NCBI GenBank assembly: GCA_951804985.1
Contig: OX638132.1
Location: 92,322,696-92,386,695, forward strand
Direction of reading: 5' to 3'
Length of the DNA: 64,000 bases
From: Dryomyza anilis
Taxonomy: Eukaryota > Arthropoda > Insecta > Diptera > Dryomyzidae
Shown piece by piece: positions 34,101 through 42,631 of the stretch. The stretch's first letter is position 1. Each line of letters starts with the position of its first letter. The translations under genes were made by a program, and so were the position numbers. The notes under the pieces were generated by a model, which worked only from the letters and a program-made list of their open reading frames with translations, had not been told where the DNA came from and did not search any database.

Positions 34101-35995
34101 AATACTTTACTTTACTTTACTAAATTGAAATATCATTTCGAAGGAATTTGTTTTTTACTATTTCAAACAGGGCCTGCAAAGAAACGGATTCGGAACCGGA
34201 GTCGGATACCACATCATTTTTTTGGTTGGAATCGGACCCCGAACAGATTCGATTTTTGGAACCGGAATCGAAATCGTTATTAAAATTGTGTGGAACTGGA
34301 ATCGGAACCCATTTTATTTTTTGTAGTCCCCGATTTCAAAATTTGAATTTTCAGTTTAAAAACTGTATTTTCAATCAAATTCAAATCGTTAAAGTAAATA
34401 CTGAACGTAAATCATTTCTATCGATTATTTGCGATTTAATATAAATTGTTCGGTTTTAAAATGAAATATTTTTAAACAAATATCAGTTTCTGTTAACAGT
34501 TTAATCCCTGAAAGTAATTTAAGCAGTTAAATCAATTAATTCTCTATTACACATACCCTCTGCGTGGATCAGTTTTGGACTCCACGACAACGCCCTCGAC
34601 GAGCCCCGTGTAATCAGCCTTGAGACCCATTAGAGTGGCTTGTGTACTGACCGCCTCGGCCAACAGCTGAAGATTTGTGCCCTTCAAGGCGGACACAGGA
34701 ATCACTTGAACATCACCCCCGTGATCCTCCAAAGCTAGGCCCATTTGAATCAGTTCTCTCTTCGTTCTTTCCTAAATTTACAACTTTTTATGCGAATCTA
34801 ATGCTACAAAATAAAATACTTACAATATCCGCCTCGGGTTTGTCTATTTTATTGACTGCCACAATTATTGGAACTAAAAAGAAGAAGTATAATAAATTAT
34901 TTTGCCCATGTTGACCGAATTCTTACCATTAGCTTCCTGTGCCAGCTTAATGACTTCACGCGTCTGCGCCATGACGCCATCCTCCGCAGCTACTACCAGC
35001 ACAATTATATCTGTGGCATTGGCACCTCTCGCACGCATTGCGCTGAATGCCGCATGACCAGGTGTGTCCAGAAATGTAACTTTTTCACCACCTTCAAGCG
35101 TCACCGTAAATGCGCCAATATGTTGTGTGATACCACCAGCCTCACCCGCTGCAACATCTGCACCACGCAACGAATCCAACAATGTAGTTTTTCCATGATC
35201 TACATGACCCATGACTGTGACAACTGGTGGGCGTGGTTGTGTCAGCTCCGCCGCTGCAGGTGGACGCGCTACAGCATCACGATCTTTACTATCAGTATCG
35301 GTAGCTATCTCTGGAGCTGCAACAATGCGTGATTTTAAACCGCATTTGGTAACAATCTCTTGAATTACTTTCAAATCTTCCAACCGCGCCTTGGGTTCGA
35401 TATTGTCGGCACCTCTGACATACAGCATGACCTCTTGCACGTCCTCTGTGAAAGTAAGCATTTTATTAATTTGCATTGATATAAAAAGAGATTACTCTAG
35501 TTACCCAAAGGACGCTGCATGGTGGTGGCCAGTTCCTGCACTGTAATGTGTCGCCATACATCAACCACTCCATGGAATGTCGTCTGGTTTTTGGACTTTT
35601 TTGGTGAGTATTCAATAATTTTGGGCGATTTCTATGCAAAACCAAAAAAATTATAAATATTAATGAATATAATTTTATTACTTGTTACCTTCTCTTCGGC
35701 GGTTTTTCTTCTTTTCCAAAGTGCTTCGCATGTGAACAACCCTCGTTGCATTTCCAAACGTCTGCCTATAACTTGCAGTCTCCATTGTGAATGAGCCACG
35801 TATGGAACAGCTGATTTGTGGCAAAGCGAAGTTCTGTAATAAAAATCGGACATATTCGAGCCACAAACAGTTTAGATTATTAATTGGGAAATTATGTATT
35901 AATACGCATTTTATTGACAATCGCATGATTTATTATTTAATTATTTATATTAAATCTCACCGCAATAAATTTCCACGCAAAACACTCACGAGCAT
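27937..35995 (-). CDS. mIF2: Mitochondrial translation initiation factor IF-2, nine exons
   Basis: This is the nuclear gene for the GTPase that brings fMet-tRNA to the mitochondrial small ribosomal subunit and promotes subunit joining. CDS exons (minus strand): 35995-35961, 35833-35689, 35631-35505, 35445-34927, 34873-34824, 34771-34557, 29097-28893, 28835-28175, 28109-27937. All eight introns are GT-AG, phases agree throughout, and the total is 2130 nt (709 aa), close to the usual length of the family. Visible motifs: G1 GHVDHGKT at residues about 182-189, G3 DTPGH at 229-233, G4 NKID at 283-286, G5 SALK at 319-322. The beta-barrel domain II follows, then a charged helical linker (about 433-490) at the place where mammalian mtIF2 carries an insertion said to replace IF1. 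The C1 domain starts near 500, and the protein ends DWDPGF. The first ~50 residues are basic and serine-rich with few acids, as expected of a mitochondrial targeting peptide. Start ATG at 35995-35993; stop TAG at 27939-27937. Confidence 0.95.
28175..28835 (-). CDS. mIF2: mIF2 exon 8 (linker, C1 domain)
   Basis: The acceptor is GCTTTGTAG|AAAAAA and the donor TATGATG|GTGAGT. A Lys/Glu-rich helical linker comes first, then [20 protein letters not shown] (start of the IF2 C1 domain) and the first half of the C-terminal barrel with [13 protein letters not shown]. The read-through frame past the donor meets a stop soon after, so the splice is needed. Confidence 0.95.
28893..29097 (-). CDS. mIF2: mIF2 exon 7 (domain II beta barrel)
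   Basis: The acceptor is TTTTTTAG|TAAATT and the donor ACGGAG|GTAACA. It completes the Gly codon begun in exon 6 and continues [19 protein letters not shown], the standard IF2 domain II, through [15 protein letters not shown]. Confidence 0.94.
29220..29665. mobile_element. G-family fragment in mIF2 intron 6
   Basis: Starts TAATACTACTCAAG, contains TTTTGACTGCAT, TATTACGTATCGTTTTTAAG and AAAATTGCCATCG, matching the left part of G1 (about 4366-4790) in order. The right end was not found. Confidence 0.55.
30173..30573. mobile_element. TA-flanked short-TIR element, CGTCAATATTACG-word family
   Basis: Ends CACAGAACCAAAAAGT and ACTTTTTTCTGTG flanked by TA (30171-30172, 30574-30575). The interior has CGTCAGTATTACGTA, CGTCATATTGATTAA, CGTCAATATTACGAA and GTCAATATAACGAAC, that is, one word in both orientations. 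The 99-codon plus frame inside is incidental. Confidence 0.78.
30757..30985. repeat. 15-bp minisatellite, TGTCTTGGTATGAGT units
   Basis: About fifteen degenerate copies of a 15-bp unit (TGTCTTGGTATGAGT, variant TGTCCATTGGTATGA). Because 15 is a multiple of three, long frames stay open on the minus strand in all three phases. There is no sign that it is translated; it lies in an intron and is read in the same sense as the gene. Confidence 0.85.
31321..31653 (-). pseudogene. DD37E transposase fragment, second Asp changed to Asn
   Basis: Reads [19 protein letters not shown] (first catalytic Asp region; MDDE is MNDE here) and later [15 protein letters not shown], where remnant 1 has FFWPDLSSCHYSK; the second catalytic Asp is Asn. 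The Glu-containing segment is lost to decay beyond 31321. It aligns by eye with remnant 1 through [13 protein letters not shown] versus YVKECLQKRFLPF. Confidence 0.75.
31738..32061 (+). mobile_element. tRNA-derived SINE, copy 4 (full length, 13-bp target duplication)
   Basis: Flanked by a perfect 13-bp duplication TATTTTTATAACC (31725-31737 and 32062-32074). Head GGTAGCTCAGTGGTTAGTGC, B box GGTTCAAGCC, body with CGGTTCAAG/CTCACCCGCCGTTCGGATT, tail (TTA)n. It interrupts the DD37E remnant 2, so it is younger than that element. Confidence 0.95.
32581..34118 (+). mobile_element. 5'-truncated LINE insertion with (TTTAC)n tail
   Basis: Bounded by a 12-bp duplication ACTAAATTGAAA (32569-32580 and 34119-34130). 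It holds the reverse transcriptase and C-terminal part of ORF2 and ends AATAAAATACTTTACTTTAC, a short (TTTAC)n tail instead of poly(A). The 5' part, including the endonuclease, is missing, as usual for target-primed reverse transcription. Confidence 0.9.
32586..33950 (+). pseudogene. LINE reverse transcriptase (jockey/I-type non-LTR), truncated
   Basis: The frame runs in from the truncation ([17 protein letters not shown]) without a start. Domains seen: fingers [19 protein letters not shown], palm motif A SLDIEKAF (Asp kept; the next FDR is FNR), motif [15 protein letters not shown], catalytic [14 protein letters not shown], then the thumb with [10 protein letters not shown]. The catalytic Asp pair is intact. 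At about 33930 the frame shifts: the reading [16 protein letters not shown] continues in another frame to a stop near 34036. It is dead through truncation and this shift. The clade within jockey/I-type elements is not settled by eye. Confidence 0.88.
34160..34320. repeat. GGAATCGGAACC-word fragment
   Basis: Starts CAGGGCCTGCAAAGAAACGG and runs through CGGATTCGGAACCGGAGTC, TGGAACCGGAATCGAAATCG and GGAACTGGAATCGGAACCC. The ends look hAT-like, but only one terminus is visible. Confidence 0.5.
34557..34771 (-). CDS. mIF2: mIF2 exon 6 (G5, start of domain II)
   Basis: The acceptor is AAATTTAG|GAAAGA and the donor CAGAGG|GTATGT. It contains [12 protein letters not shown] (G5) and the start of the EF-Tu-type domain [19 protein letters not shown]. 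It is followed by the long, repeat-filled intron. Confidence 0.94.
34824..34873 (-). CDS. mIF2: mIF2 exon 5 (NKID motif)
   Basis: A 50-nt micro-exon between TTTTTAG and GTAAGT. It encodes [17 protein letters not shown], with the guanine-specificity motif NKID. Phase matches both neighbours. Confidence 0.94.
34927..35445 (-). CDS. mIF2: mIF2 exon 4 (G1 to G3, core of GTPase domain)
   Basis: The acceptor is TTTCACAG|AGGACG and the donor CTAATG|GTAAGA. It carries [12 protein letters not shown] (P loop), the switch I region with GITQHIGAF, and [16 protein letters not shown] (switch II), all typical of IF2/EF-Tu class GTPases. The catalytic His of DTPGH is present. Confidence 0.96.
35505..35631 (-). 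CDS. mIF2: mIF2 exon 3 (IF2 N-terminal motif)
   Basis: The acceptor is TGCATAG|AAATCG and the donor TTTGG|GTAACT. It encodes the segment [16 protein letters not shown], which resembles the short conserved IF2 N-terminal motif found before the G domain. Confidence 0.9.
35689..35833 (-). CDS. mIF2: mIF2 exon 2 (presequence)
   Basis: The acceptor is TTATTACAG|AACTTC and the donor GAGAAG|GTAACA. The translation starts [17 protein letters not shown] and is rich in Arg, Lys and Ser, in keeping with an organelle presequence and poorly conserved N-terminal region. Confidence 0.85.
35961..35995 (-). CDS. mIF2: mIF2 exon 1 (start codon, targeting peptide)
   Basis: Encodes [11 protein letters not shown] plus two bases of an Arg codon. 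The donor is CG|GTGAGA. The start was chosen because the splice to exon 2 keeps frame and gives a basic, acid-free N-terminus. No ATG in this frame is seen immediately upstream. Confidence 0.8.
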
Positions 35996-36005
35996 TTTTA
36001 CGTAA

Positions 36006-37826
36006 ACACTGCCTCAACTGTCACTTTGCCGACTCAGAGTGATGCCACCTGTTTAGTTGCATACAACTGGATAAATGTTGGGTTGGCAACTTATTGTACA
36101 AATGAATTAAATTTTTTGAAAATTAACATGAAAACGAAAATTCCCATGAAATTTTCGATGAAAAGTCTATGGTCCTCTTTCTCTTTTGCGAACGAACGAA
36201 ATCAGCGAACAAATGACGTATACATGACTTCAACAGAATTTGATATACAAGCTTTTTGACATTTAAAAATCACAATAGTTAGAAATAAGTCACATCCAGT
36301 TTTGACGTTTCTTATAAAGAAAGGTACAATAAGATCGACACTTGTACTTACCTTTCACTCTTTGTTTAGGCAGCTGCATAAAACAGCAACAACAAATGAA
36401 CGAATTGCTTCAATGTTTTTAGTATTTTTGGTAAAACATTAAAGCATGGATTATTTTTGATGAAAATATCAGAATTTGTAGAATTTTGATCTTCAATTTC
36501 TAATATTCTCTGAAAATTATTCATTTTATCATTGTTATATATAAATTCTGTTTTTCACAGACAGATATCCATGCAATTTTCTTTTGTCTGGTGTAAATTG
36601 CACCCATACATTCATGGACATTCCAATTTCATTGCACATATTTAAATAGTTGAACACATTCAAATATTCGCAACACAAGCATTCTTTGACTTTCAGCAAA
36701 AAAAAAAATATATAAAATCTCAGTTTTCTCGATCTTCAGCAAAAGTTGTTTTGTTTGTTTGTTCGCATTTACATGATTTTGAAGTAAAATTTAACAGTAA
36801 AGGTAACGGCAACGGTTACAATACCTGGAAAAATTAATACATGGAACTATTAATACATGAACCAAATGGTCGTACTATTAAGTACTTAATGATACATTTT
36901 CTTCTGAGTGTAATCATAAAAACAATGTTTACTAAAAACATAAACTGTATTTACTTTGAAGTACATATTTCCAGTAAACCCAATTGTATTTTTAAGATAT
37001 TCAAACGATATCGGTAATATGACATATTGCACAAAAAATCAAATTTTTATTTCTTTACTATTTTTTATAATTTTTAAGCATTTAGAGGATTTGGAGGAAA
37101 ATTTATAAAAATCTTTTGTATCGTTTTTCTTGAAAACGACTCAATGGTATTATGCGGTTAATAGGTGATGATTTTATATTATTTTGATTTTACGATATTA
37201 AAACCATTTTCTGCATTTGCGTTTAGATGGACTAAAAATGTTGTTGAAGTAATTTTGGTAAACCCTAAACATACAATAGTTTTGCTCCACCCTGTATAAA
37301 TCATTTGCTTTATACAGAGCGCAGTATCTGCACAACTAAATTTTAAAATTTTCGTGTATAACAAAATTTCTTGTATATCAAAAATTCTTGTATTATATTG
37401 AATATTATTGTTTTGAATTTGGATTTTTATTGGGAAAACTCTCATTTTGGAATTGTTGTCACAAAATTTGTCGCCTGCCTTTGAATTCTTTTTTACTACT
37501 CTTTGGACATCGTTTTGGATTTGATGCCACAATTTGCTGCCGGATTTGTAATTCTATTGACTACGCTTTGGACATCGTTTTGGATTTAGTATAAAGGATT
37601 TTTCATTTTAAGGATTTTCACAGCAATGTGCATACAAACAAAGAGGTTTTAATTCGTTTAACAAAAACTTTAAATAATAATGAAATAATTGTGTCGTTAT
37701 CGATTATTACATGGCAACTCTGCGCACTGACATTTTAAATTTAATAGAACGAGGCGGAATCTGTCTACTTTGGTGCAGATGTTGATTCCATCCGTTCCGT
37801 TTGTTGAAGCCGAGTTGTTAACTACA
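36006..37826. other. Upstream of mIF2: AT-rich intergenic with repeat scraps
   Basis: No TATA box was seen just upstream of the mIF2 start. The segment holds a family-N right-end fragment at about 36836-36912 (ATTAATACATG... TTTTCTTCTGAGTG) and one arm (36295-36371) of an inverted repeat whose partner is at 38202-38277. The minus frame 37179-37532 resembles no protein I know. Confidence 0.45.
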
Positions 37827-38189
37827 CACTAAGAAAACGAAAAATGGTTGAAAAATATTAGAGCCTTAAACATCATTGCAGTTGCAAATTATTTAAGTCA
37901 AATATTAGACACTTTTTGTGATATTTAGACAATATTAATAGTTTTGCTACAAAAGCATTAATATCTGTGGAATATGTTGATATTTGCAGCAATGCTACAT
38001 ATTTCTCTAGAAGTTGCAGTGATTCTACCACAAATATGACATTTTTCGTGTAGTTTATTAGAAATATCTCACAAATAATAGAAAATATGTGATGTTTACA
38101 AATTTATTTGTATTTCCTGCATCTTGGAATTGTTAAAGCAAGTAGTATTTTAGTTGCAACACTCTCATAAACATTCTGTTTTCTTAGTG
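37827..38189. mobile_element. Short-TIR element, CACTAAGAAAAC ends
   Basis: Inverted ends CACTAAGAAAAC(G)A and TGTTTTCTTAGTG, flanked by ACA/CACA. The 363-bp interior has TTGCAG(C/T), ATATTT and TTTGTG words in both orientations. Confidence 0.72.
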
Positions 38190-38277
38190 CACATACGTCC
38201 GCACAAACAAAGAATGAAAGGAAAGAACAAGTATTGATCATGTTGGACGTTTCTTTATAAGAAACGTCAAAAAAGAT

Positions 38278-39100
38278 AACATAACTTGCGTCCAGTTAGC
38301 AACGACTCAATAGTTGGAATCGAAACACAGGGTCTTTTTTTTCCGGTTTGATGAAAATGCGTAATTTGGGGTTTTGGGGCTTGTTTGAGGCGTTCTTGGT
38401 ATCAAATCAGATGACACAGCCCCAAACAATGCGTTGAAAATAAAATGAACACCCAATTGTAGAAATTTTGGAAGATATAAGCATAAATCCTCTAGAGAAT
38501 TCCGGAGCCGATTTTGACACTTAGTCCTAAAATTTTCTAAAAAAAAAACCTTTTTCAAAAATATGTGTCCCATGCCAGCAGAATTTTTCTAAATGGGTTA
38601 AATCGGCCCTAACCTAAAAATTCGTCCACCTGGACTAAACTACTTCTGATCGTTTTAACAGCTGCCGGAAGTTTTTTTCCAAGAGAATAATTTAATAAAA
38701 TATTTAAAACCAAAATCAAATTTACAAACCACTGGATACTCCTACAAATACTTTTAATACTCCATTGGAGGATTAATGGAATTCAAGGAGTAGCAAATGA
38801 GCTAGAGATTAGAAATAAATGCCGAAAGTGACAGTTTCACCATTGGATAGATATGAATTTTTCCAATTATTTTGAGACCACTGCCACTGCAGAATGTTCA
38901 TAAGTGCTCCAAACCCACTCCAAAGGCCTGCATGGATATTACAACAACCATATGAAAAAAGTAAACAAATTATGTTGTTGTAAAATGGACGCTACAGGGT
39001 GGTCAATTTTGAATTTTTAAAAAAGTTTTAAGGACACAGGATTCAACTACATCCATAATAATCGCGGATAAAAATTACACCCAATTATCCAAAGACATTA
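38278..39100. other. Spacer, nothing firmly recognised
   Basis: TACAGGGTGGTCAATTTTGA near 38993 resembles the end of a mariner-type element, but no partner end was found. Confidence 0.4.
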
Positions 39101-39102
39101 TA

Positions 39103-39945
39103 CACACAGAAAAAAAAGTGTGTAAATATAACTAAAATGTTAATCAATCCAATTAATTTTTAATTGAAACTCAGCCGATGTAACTTTTAGTAGCATTAAT
39201 TCCATAATAATGGGAATATGTTAATTGGAGTAACTTTAATTAATTTTAAAGTTGTTATAATATAATATATAATATTTTTTATTGGGAATTTTTAAATCAT
39301 TAATTTATTAATTAGTAACATCAATTAACAATTTCATTCGATAGAAATTGGATCAATTAAATATTTTGTTAAATTAAATAAAATATTTGTCGAATAGAAA
39401 CATATGAAAATAAAAATAATTTAATTCAATATATAAACATATGAAATAAACATAAACATATTAAATAAGTATTTATACTTTTTGATATGCTTTGTAAAAT
39501 TCTTTCAACCTAACGAATGTTTTACCGAAGTCAGTTTTCACAACTTCTACAGGTGGGCCAATTAATTGAGTCAAACATAAAATTTGATATTCGCTTTTTA
39601 ATGATGCAATATGCAATATGCTTTAATAACATAACATACACTAAATAATGCAATATCCGGTTTTAAAATAGCAACGTAAAAGAGAATAATGTTAGTAGAA
39701 ACACAAAAAACAAAATGAAATCCAGAAGAAAAAAACCGTGTTGCAATTTAAGAAAATGAATAAATCAAAAGTAACAAATAAAAGTAATTAATATTATTAA
39801 AGATTTAGTTGTATTGAAATTATATTAAATTTATTCCTATTAATATTTTAATTAAAAAATGTGTAAATACAATTAATTAATTAGTAAATACTTTCATATT
39901 TTTAATTGGAATACGATTTTGTATACGTACAAAATTTTTTCTGTG
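39103..39945. mobile_element. TA-flanked short-TIR element, TTAATTG-word family
   Basis: Ends CACACAGAAAAAAAAGTG and AAATTTTTTCTGTG flanked by TA. The 843-bp interior is full of TTAATTG, CAATTAA and TTAATTAA words in both orientations. Confidence 0.78.
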
Positions 39946-39964
39946 TATGTTTATAAAGTATATA

Positions 39965-40690
39965 TAAAGTCTTTTGGTTTTGTTGGATATTTCTAGTCAC
40001 AAAAGCCAAAACCAAAAGGGCGAATTCGAAAAATTGAAAATGTTGTCATGCCAAAAGGGAGAATCTTTCGGTTTTTTTGCCATAACTTTTTATTGGTATA
40101 AGATAAAATACTGGTGTAAAGATACTAATTGTTTGTTTTTAAAGCACCTATCGATTGAAATCACTATTTAAAAAAATAGCAAACATTTTTCATGCAAATG
40201 ATATAAACTAATAAGATTCTGCCTTTTGGCACGACAAGATTTTCAGTTTTTCCAATTTCTTTGTTTTTTTTTTGCTATAACTCTTTATTGGTGCAAGATA
40301 AACAGTGGGGTAAAGGTATTCATTGTATGTTTTTAAATCAATTATCGATTGGCATCATTATTAAAAATATTATGCCAAACATTTTTCTGGCTAATAACAA
40401 ATGGCAATTAATATTTGGAATGCCTTTACATTATAATTTTATCTTGCGCTTATAAAAACTTATAGCATAAAAAACAAAAATATTTGCGTTCAGGTCAGGA
40501 TATATCCTCACAAAATCCGTATTTATAATTCAGTAAGTTGTCCAAATCCAAAGATATTTTATATACGTTATAATAATTGATGAATAAACCAAAATTGGAA
40601 AAAACTAAATTTTACAAATTTTTAAAGCACTTCCAACTTTTAAATTTGATTTCCCAACATTTTTAAAAATGCACATTCGCCCCTTTGGCA
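39965..40690. repeat. Segment with GCCAAAAGGG words and an internal duplication
   Basis: AAAACCAAAAGGGCGAA, ATGCCAAAAGGGAG, GCCTTTTGGCACGACAA and CCCCTTTGGCATGACA recur in both orientations. A unit with TAACT(T/C)TTTATTGGT(A/G)(T/C)AAGAT is repeated at about 40083 and 40278. Ends are not defined. Confidence 0.55.
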
Positions 40691-40702
40691 TGACAGTGAC
40701 AA

Positions 40703-41004
40703 TAGCTGCGTTCCCGTGGTACTTGAACCAGATCTGTTTCACGGGAACGCCATCGGTTCTATTTTAAAAAATTTGGCAGCACTGTTTTCTTCTGCCCTTT
40801 CTTTTTCAACACAAATTCTTCTTCTTATTAAGTGCTATTCACAATAGCATAACATCACCACAAACAAATTTACTCTTGATACGTACAGTACCAGTAATCA
40901 GTAATTGATCCAAAAACGAACCTGGTTCTAATTGTTTTTGTATTTTGATTTTGTATAAGAAAATTATCTACAGATCAGAGTCAAAAACCACGGGAACGCA
41001 GCTA
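40703..41004. mobile_element. MITE with TAGCTGCGTTCCCGTGGT ends
   Basis: An 18-bp perfect inverted terminal repeat bounds 302 bp without coding capacity. An internal near-palindrome CGTGGT.../...ACGGGAACGCC follows the left end. The target duplication is not certain. Confidence 0.75.
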
Positions 41005-41572
41005 ATATGTAGAAACAAAAAAATCGCTTCAAAAATAGTTTTTCCCAAAGCCAATTCATCTCTGGGAAATTAACCTCGGGCTATTATTTTATTGATAATT
41101 TTTTCCAGAGAAAATTCTTCCCAGAGATAATTTTTCCTAACTTTTTACAAAATTCTTCACCGGAAGGCTGTCGACCCATCTCACCAACATATACCCTATA
41201 CTGTGTCCAGGTTTACAAATGAATTGAACAATTTATAAATAAATAAAAATAAAATTTATAATTTAGTTATTAGTTGTGTTTTTTTTTTCATAATTTAAAT
41301 TTGAGCCGGAACAAGATAAATCTATCTAGCTAAAATTTGTTTTTGTTTTTTTTTGCGTACAGAATTTGTTCCTGCTCAAATTTAAATTATGAAAAAAACA
41401 CAGCTATTATTAATAAATAAAAGTATTTTTCTTATCAACCTAAATACTGTATAAAAAAAAACCTATTAAAAACTATTTTTTTAATTGCTGGTTATTACCA
41501 ATTTTATACCGTTCTAGCTATTATTTTTATATCACGTATTGAAAATATTATTTAAACACAGTACTTGTAACT
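41005..41572. other. AT-rich spacer before the tRNA pair, with inverted repeat
   Basis: Arms 41268-41312 and 41360-41405 share CATAATTTAAATTTGAGC and GGAACAA in inverted order. No gene seen. Confidence 0.5.
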
Positions 41573-41645
41573 GGTTCCATAGTGTAGCGGTTATCACGTC
41601 TGCTTTACACGCAGAAGGTCTCCGGTTCGATCCCGGATGGAACCA
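41573..41645 (+). tRNA. tRNA-Val (anticodon TAC)
   Basis: A 73-nt cloverleaf. Acceptor GGTTCCA pairs with TGGAACC, with discriminator A. D arm GTG/CAC; anticodon stem TCTGC/GCAGA with loop TTTACAC, giving anticodon TAC; T stem TCCGG/CCGGA around TTCGATC. There is no intron and CCA is not encoded beyond the discriminator. A T-run at about 41653-41660 fits a Pol III terminator. It appears functional. Confidence 0.96.
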
Positions 41646-41662
41646 TGTATGACTTTTTTTTA
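41646..41662 (+). terminator. Pol III T-run after tRNA-Val
   Basis: Run of eight T on the non-template strand within 15 bp of the tRNA 3' end. Confidence 0.75.
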
Positions 41663-41782
41663 CGTATTTATTTTTTGTTTGTTGTACTTGTTCTAAAGAA
41701 AGTAAGAAAGTCAAATACAATTTTTGAGTTTTTGCTGTTCTGCTGCGACGCCTGTCTTCTGTTGGCTCTGCTTCACTCACAA

Positions 41783-41862
41783 GGCAGCGTGGCCGAGCGG
41801 TCTAAGGCGCTGGTTTTAGGCACCAGTCCGAAAGGGCGTGGGTTCGAATCCCACCGCTGTCA
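41783..41862 (+). tRNA. tRNA-Leu (anticodon TAG)
   Basis: An 80-nt cloverleaf with a long variable arm, as in Leu isoacceptors. Acceptor GGCAGCG pairs with CGCTGTC (one G-T pair), discriminator A. Anticodon stem CTGGT/ACCAG with loop TTTAGGC, anticodon TAG; T loop TTCGAAT. A T-run follows at about 41866-41873. It lies 137 bp after tRNA-Val, forming a small two-gene cluster. Confidence 0.96.
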
Positions 41863-41874
41863 TAATTTTTTTTA
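41863..41874 (+). terminator. Pol III T-run after tRNA-Leu
   Basis: T-run starting 3-4 bp after the tRNA-Leu discriminator base. Confidence 0.75.
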
Positions 41875-42136
41875 TTGATTTTTAATTTTATTTCTTTTTT
41901 GTTGCACTGTCAATTTTAGTTATACAATAAGTTATATACAATTTATATTATTTCCGGTTATGCATTTGAAGAAGTGAATCAAATTTAGAAGTTATTTGAT
42001 TTTATTCATTTTTTAATTAAGGTACATATATTTTAAAACAAAATTTAAGAGTAAAAAATGTTTAAAGCAAAAACAACCCAAAATTTTCTATTACATTTTC
42101 AATAAAAAAATATTCAAAATCTAAACAGAAATAAAA

Positions 42137-42376
42137 ATATCGTCGTTGTAGAACTAAAAGTCCACCAACTACATTTTCAAAATGCTAATTATTCATTTAG
42201 AAAATTCTTTATATATCTTTCAATTTCTGATCGATGAGCTCAATATTTGTATCTAATGATAAGAAAATGTGAATCTATCAATTGGTATTTTAACTTTAAA
42301 AATGTATCAATTACTTTTCGTAATAATTACGAACAAACTGGAAATTTCAGATTTTCATAAACATGTACGACGATAT
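42137..42376. mobile_element. MITE family Z, copy 2
   Basis: Left end ATATCGTCGTTGTAGAAC with TCCACCAACTACATTTTC, right end GTACGACGATATT. The interior shares GATGAGCTCAAT, GATAAGAAAATGTGAATC and TAATAATTACGAACAAA with copy 1 in the reverse order. It lacks the second palindrome arm. Confidence 0.78.
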
Positions 42377-42631
42377 TTTTTTTTTAGTTTTCCGTACTGA
42401 CTTGTGGTGCTTTAACATAAAAATAGACTTGGTTTATTTTATTACGATTCTCATAATATTTCGGATCTATCGTTAATCGTTAGTGAGCTGAATCTTTTGC
42501 AAAGAAGTTACAAAATTGTTTTGATTGGGAAAAAATATAATGTTAATTTAGAATTTTTTCCCTCACTAAATAATAAGGGGATTCATATCAAACGCGTTAA
42601 TTTTACGCTATTTACTTTAACTATTTAACTA

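Larger units (their letters stand above)
29098..34556 (-). other. mIF2: Long intron 6 of mIF2, loaded with mobile elements
   Basis: The intron has donor GTATGT and a T-rich acceptor. It contains a G-family fragment, a TA-flanked short-TIR element, a 15-bp minisatellite, a dead DD37E transposon interrupted by a SINE, a 5'-truncated LINE and a fragment with GGAATCGGAACC words. All other mIF2 introns are 52-127 nt, so this is an old insertion hot spot or a tolerated landing site. Confidence 0.9.

Noticed and set aside
34868..35332. 154-codon plus-strand Cys-rich frame
   Set aside because: It is antisense to the conserved GTPase exon 4, which explains its openness.
37240..39010. Possible mariner pair of ends (CCACCCTGTATAA near 37290 and CAGGGTGGTCAATTTT near 38995)
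   Set aside because: The two ends do not match beyond CAGGGTGG, and no transposase lies between them.
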